Part shown: one piece after another, positions 47,444-50,696 of the stretch | How the letters are laid out: every line of letters starts with the position of its first letter | How positions within the stretch are numbered: the first letter of the stretch is position 1 | Assembly (NCBI RefSeq): GCF_938020365.1 | Contig: NZ_CALIIB010000150.1 | Coordinates: 1 to 50,696, forward strand | Direction: 5' to 3' | DNA length: 50,696 nt | Source: an uncultured Streptococcus sp. | Lineage (GTDB): Bacteria > Bacillota > Bacilli > Lactobacillales > Streptococcaceae | The notes under the pieces: model-generated | Told to the model about the DNA's origin: nothing | Databases searched by the model: none | The model's input: the letters and a program-made list of their open reading frames with translations, nothing else | Position numbers and translations under genes: made by a program

Positions 47444-48781
47444 ATGATGATGTTAAAAAAAGGATCCCTAACCGGCCTGCTTTTGTTTGGAATGTTTTTC
47501 GGAGCCGGTAACCTGATTTTCCCACCTCAGCTGGGCTTGGAATCTGGTCAAAATTTTGGGCCAGCTATTGGAGGCTTTGTCCTATCAGGTGTCGGTATTG
47601 CTATTCTAACCTTGATTATAGGTACTTTGAATCCCAAGGGTTATATTGATGAAATTTCGAAAAAGATTGCCCCTTGGTTTGCAGTTGCTTACTTGGTAGC
47701 CCTCTACCTTTCAATTGGTCCCTTCTTCGCCATTCCTCGGACGGCGACCACTGCCTTTTCTGTCGGAATTGAGCCTATGTTGCCTGCAGGTTCTCATACT
47801 ATTTGGCTTTTTGCCTTCACGCTGGTTTATTTCGCTTTGGCTTATCTGATTGCCCTCAATCCCTCAAAAATTCTTGATAGTATCGGTCGTTATCTAACAC
47901 CAATTTTTGCCCTCTTGATTGTAGTCTTGGTTGTACTAGGTGCTGCCAAATATGGATCTGCGGCTCCTCAAGAAGCAACAGCGGAATATGCTGCTTCAGC
48001 TTTCGGAGCAGGCTTTCTTCAGGGCTACAATACTCTGGATGCTTTGGCTTCAGTTGCCTTTAGTGTGGTCGCTGTGACGACACTCAACCAGCTCGGTTTC
48101 AAGAATAAAAAAGAATATATTTCTACTATTTGGATCGTGGGTATCCTTGTGGCGCTGGGCTTTAGCGTTCTTTATATCGGTTTGGCCTTCCTTGGAAATC
48201 ACTTCCCACTTGATCTAGCGAATTTGCCGAAAGGTGCAAACGTAGGGGCTTCTGTTTTGTCTTCTGCTACTCAGGCTATCTTTGGTCCAATGGCTCAAAT
48301 TTTCCTAGCGATTATGGTAACGGTGACCTGTTTTACAACTACAGCAGGACTTATCGTCTCAACTGGCGAATTTTTCCACAATACCTTCCCGAAAGTATCT
48401 TATAAGGTTTATGCGACTATTTTTACGCTAGTTGGTTTTGCTATTGCAAATCTTGGTTTGAATGCTATTATCCAGTATTCAGTTCCAGTTCTGGAAATTC
48501 TTTATCCAATTACAATCACAATTGTCATGATTGTTATGGTTAATCGCTTTTTACCACTTTCTAAACCAGGAATGCAGTTGACCATAGCAGTGGTGACGCT
48601 AATTGCTTTTGCTAGCATTTTGGGACGACAATTCAAGCTAACTGCAATTCTCAATCTAGTAAATGCTCTGCCATTTGCTCAAGCTTCTCTGCCTTGGTTG
48701 CTGCTGGCTCTGGTTGGAATCTTGCTCTCGCTCCTTTTGCCAAACAAGCAAAAAAGTGAAGCATTTGAATTTGAAGCATAA
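47444..48781 (+). CDS. brnQ: Branched-chain amino acid carrier BrnQ
   Basis: The 445-residue protein has about 12 membrane segments and the LIVCS-family opening GSLTGLLLFGMFFGAGNLIFPPQLG. Further typical stretches are AIPRTATTAFSVGIEP, DALASVAFSVVAVTTLNQLG and VTCFTTTAGLIVSTGEFF. It imports leucine, isoleucine and valine with sodium or protons. Three ATG codons in a row (47444, 47447, 47450) leave the exact start open; GGAG lies closest to 47450. A terminator follows directly. Confidence 0.95.
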   Translation: MMMLKKGSLTGLLLFGMFFGAGNLIFPPQLGLESGQNFGPAIGGFVLSGVGIAILTLIIGTLNPKGYIDEISKKIAPWFAVAYLVALYLSIGPFFAIPRTATTAFSVGIEPMLPAGSHTIWLFAFTLVYFALAYLIALNPSKILDSIGRYLTPIFALLIVVLVVLGAAKYGSAAPQEATAEYAASAFGAGFLQGYNTLDALASVAFSVVAVTTLNQLGFKNKKEYISTIWIVGILVALGFSVLYIGLAFLGNHFPLDLANLPKGANVGASVLSSATQAIFGPMAQIFLAIMVTVTCFTTTAGLIVSTGEFFHNTFPKVSYKVYATIFTLVGFAIANLGLNAIIQYSVPVLEILYPITITIVMIVMVNRFLPLSKPGMQLTIAVVTLIAFASILGRQFKLTAILNLVNALPFAQASLPWLLLALVGILLSLLLPNKQKSEAFEFEA

Positions 48782-48792
48782 GAACTAAAATT

Positions 48793-48817
48793 CATCACGA
48801 AAGTGATGGATTTTTTT
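48793..48817 (+). terminator. Terminator after brnQ
   Basis: CATCAC (48793-48798), GAAA loop, GTGATG (48803-48808), GA, then seven T. The remaining 200 bp to 49022 hold a TAAGAAAAA/TTTTTCTTA palindrome and a TATACT -10 (48982-48987) for the surface protein gene. Confidence 0.9.
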
Positions 48818-49021
48818 GATTCATTATCAATTGTAGTAGGTGATCAATGATGATTCCTAGGAATATTTGATGAAGTACTTTAATCTGCCTTTTGATGAGT
48901 GATAAGACGATATAAGCATTTTATAAGAAGGATTTAAGAAAAATTTTAATTTTTTCTTATTTCCTTTTAATCTTAGGGGATTATACTAGAGTCAATAAAA
49001 AACAAACCAAAGGAGAATCCT

Positions 49022-50696
49022 ATGAAATTCAATCCAAATCAAAAGTATACTCGTTGGTCAATCCGTCGTTTAAGCGTGGGTGTGGCTTCCGTCGTGGTTG
49101 CTAGTGGTTTCTTTTTGCTAGTTGGACAACCAAACACTGTGCATGCAGATGTTCTCACTTCAACTCCTGCTCCAGTTCTTCAAGTAGATTCATCATCAGT
49201 AGAAAAGAATGAGTTGCCAGAGACAGTTCTGAAAGAAGCTGTAGATTCAGCTCTTCCTGCAAATCAGACGACTCCAACTACAAAAGAAGTAGTCGATGAG
49301 ACTAATTCTTCAGACAAGTCTAGCCTAGCTCCTAAGGAAGAAGTTGTAAAACCAAAAGAAGAAGAGGTTATGCCGGAAGTTAACGAACCAAAAGAAGAAA
49401 AGGTTTTGTCGGAAGTTAACAAACCAAAAGAAGAAGAAGCTAAGCCAGTGGCAACTCCTGATGCAGTCTCAAAACAAGACCGTGAAGCGACTACTCCTCA
49501 ATCAGTAACAACTCCAGAGGAAGTTAAAAAAGGCGTTGCTGAGAATACTAAAGACACAGTAGATGTTCCAGCAACTTACTTGGACAAAGCCAACTTCCCA
49601 GGTCCATTCACAGCTGGTGTCAACCAAGTCATTCCATACGAATTCTTCGCTGGTGACGGTATGTTGACTCGTCTTATCTTGAAGGCCTCTGACAAGGCTC
49701 CATGGTCAGACAATGGTTCAGCTAAAAACCCCGCTCTTCCACCAGTAGAAAAATTGGGTAAGGGCCTCTACTTCTATGAAGTAGACTTGGCAGGCACCCA
49801 AGGTAAATCTGACAAAGACTTGTTAGACTTGTTGAAACAAAATGGCACTCAAAGCTATAAAGCTACTATCAAGGTGTACGGTGCTAAAGACGGTAAGGCT
49901 GATTTGACTAATCTTGTCGCAACAAAAGATTTGGATGTCAACTTGAATGGCTTGACTACGCCAGCTGAAGTCCAAAAAGGCGTAGCCGACAACACCAAAG
50001 ACACAGTAGATGTTCCAGCAACTTACTTGGACAAAGCCAACTTCCCAGGTCCATTCACAGCTGGTGTCAACCAAGTCATTCCATACGAATTCTTCGCTGG
50101 TGACGGTATGTTGACTCGTCTTATCTTGAAGGCCTCTGACAAGGCTCCATGGTCAGACAATGGCACAGCTAAAAACCCAGCACTCTTGCCGCTTGAAGGC
50201 TTGGCCAAAGGTCAATACTTCTACGAAGTAGACTTAAACGGCAACACGACAGGTAAAGACGGACAAGCCCTTCTCGACCAACTTCGTGCTAACGGAACTC
50301 ACACTTACCAAGCTACTGTCAAAGTTTATGGCGCCAAAGACGGCAAACCAGATTTAAGCAATCTTGTTGCGACAAAAAATGTGACGGTTGACATGAATGG
50401 TCTCATTTCAAAAGAAGCAGTCAAAGATTCAGTTACTAAAAATATTAAAGACCATATCGATGTTCCAGCTAGCTACCTAGAAAAAGCGAATGTTCCCGGT
50501 CCATTCTTGGCGGGTGTTAACCAAGTCATTCCGTATGAAGCTTTCGGTGGTGACGGCATGTTGACTCGCCTCTTGTTAAAAGCCTCAGACAAAGCTCCAT
50601 GGTCAGATAATGGTTCGGCTAAAAATCCTGCTCTCTTGCCGCTTGAAGGCTTGGCGAAAGGTCAATACTTCTACGAAGTGGATTTGAACGGCAATA
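49022..50696 (+). CDS. YSIRK-signal surface protein with SSURE repeats (PavB-like), partial
   Basis: Behind AAAGGAG the frame is open from ATG 49022 to the window end (558 residues seen). A YSIRK-type signal peptide (YTRWSIRRLSVGVASVVVAS) ends near VHA-42. About 120 disordered residues rich in Lys, Glu, Pro and Val follow, with a KPKEEE...EVN(E/K)P repeat. From about residue 165 come SSURE repeats of about 149 residues (VPATYLDKANFPGPF, GVNQVIPYEFFAGDGMLTRL, KAPWSDNG, VYGAKDGKADLTNLVATK): two complete and a third broken by the window end. SSURE repeats of pneumococcal PavB bind fibronectin and plasminogen. A C-terminal LPxTG anchor is expected beyond the window. Confidence 0.92.
   Translation, partial: MKFNPNQKYTRWSIRRLSVGVASVVVASGFFLLVGQPNTVHADVLTSTPAPVLQVDSSSVEKNELPETVLKEAVDSALPANQTTPTTKEVVDETNSSDKSSLAPKEEVVKPKEEEVMPEVNEPKEEKVLSEVNKPKEEEAKPVATPDAVSKQDREATTPQSVTTPEEVKKGVAENTKDTVDVPATYLDKANFPGPFTAGVNQVIPYEFFAGDGMLTRLILKASDKAPWSDNGSAKNPALPPVEKLGKGLYFYEVDLAGTQGKSDKDLLDLLKQNGTQSYKATIKVYGAKDGKADLTNLVATKDLDVNLNGLTTPAEVQKGVADNTKDTVDVPATYLDKANFPGPFTAGVNQVIPYEFFAGDGMLTRLILKASDKAPWSDNGTAKNPALLPLEGLAKGQYFYEVDLNGNTTGKDGQALLDQLRANGTHTYQATVKVYGAKDGKPDLSNLVATKNVTVDMNGLISKEAVKDSVTKNIKDHIDVPASYLEKANVPGPFLAGVNQVIPYEAFGGDGMLTRLLLKASDKAPWSDNGSAKNPALLPLEGLAKGQYFYEVDLNGN
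49550..49716 (+). repeat. 167-bp perfect repeat within SSURE unit 1
   Basis: Identical base for base to 49997-50163 (447 bp apart), whereas unit 3 from 50447 has many synonymous differences. It points to recent duplication or gene conversion between units 1 and 2. Confidence 0.9.
49997..50163 (+). repeat. 167-bp perfect repeat within SSURE unit 2
   Basis: Second copy of 49550-49716. The rest of unit 2 resembles unit 3 more (CTCTTGCCGCTTGAAGGC at both), so unit 2 looks like a mosaic. Confidence 0.9.

Overview
The window is a piece of a streptococcal chromosome, most likely a viridans (mitis/sanguinis-group) species. It carries one apparently complete, roughly 40-kb temperate siphophage inserted at the 3' end of rplL (ribosomal protein L7/L12). 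The host assignment rests on the flanking genes: rplL, a heterodimeric ABC exporter, a brnQ-type branched-chain amino acid carrier, and a YSIRK-signal surface protein with SSURE (PavB-type fibronectin-binding) repeats. Strong AAGGAGG-type ribosome binding sites and moderately low GC also fit. No rRNA, tRNA or CRISPR array was seen, and no intact insertion sequence.

Layout. 1-275: end of rplL. About 276-40,340: prophage. The lysogeny module is on the minus strand: integrase, lipoprotein, ImmA-like protease, CI-like repressor (375-2883). It is followed by a 300-bp switch region with two strong promoters facing each other. 3185-6625 is an accessory early region of very small genes on alternating strands, with three small regulators or HTH proteins, a KTSC-domain protein and palindromic promoter regions. 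6628-14737 is a recombination/replication module: SMC-like ATPase, RecA-fold ATPase, DUF669 protein, SF2 helicase, Dam-type methylase and primase-helicase. 14738-15116 is an AT-rich repeat region with a long hairpin and is a possible origin or RNA element. 15117-17736 holds RusA, DUF1642, a methyltransferase, a YopX-like protein and an ArpU/DUF1492 late regulator.

The packaging and morphogenesis module (17,854-38,529) has TerS, TerL, an SPP1-type portal, and a MuF-type minor head protein fused to an ADP-ribosyltransferase domain. A five-gene cassette of unknown proteins comes next, then scaffold, major capsid, connectors, tail tube, tail chaperones, tape measure, Dit and a large Tal/antireceptor. 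Lysis (38,543-40,036) consists of a membrane protein, a phi-LC3-type holin, a 31-residue membrane microprotein and a CHAP-SH3 endolysin.

40,230-41,860 is a scar-like region. It has a 20-bp copy of the rplL 3' end, a 111-bp direct repeat, a 5'-truncated double-glycine-type bacteriocin gene with an immunity-like gene, and a second bacteriocin promoter/leader cut off at a third att-like sequence. This suggests repeated insertion at the rplL 3' end. 41,862-48,781 is ordinary chromosome: an ABC exporter pair behind a two-hairpin leader, a B3/B4-domain protein, a YdcF-like membrane protein and BrnQ. 49,022 to the end is the start of a repeat-rich cell-wall protein that runs out of the window.

The main second-look items are the mirrored face-to-face lysogeny promoters with duplicated operators, the capsid-borne ADP-ribosyltransferase and its possible guard gene, a candidate small RNA between int and the lipoprotein, a terS gene apparently starting at ATC, the hairpin/repeat region after the primase, and the tandem rplL-att scar with bacteriocin remnants.
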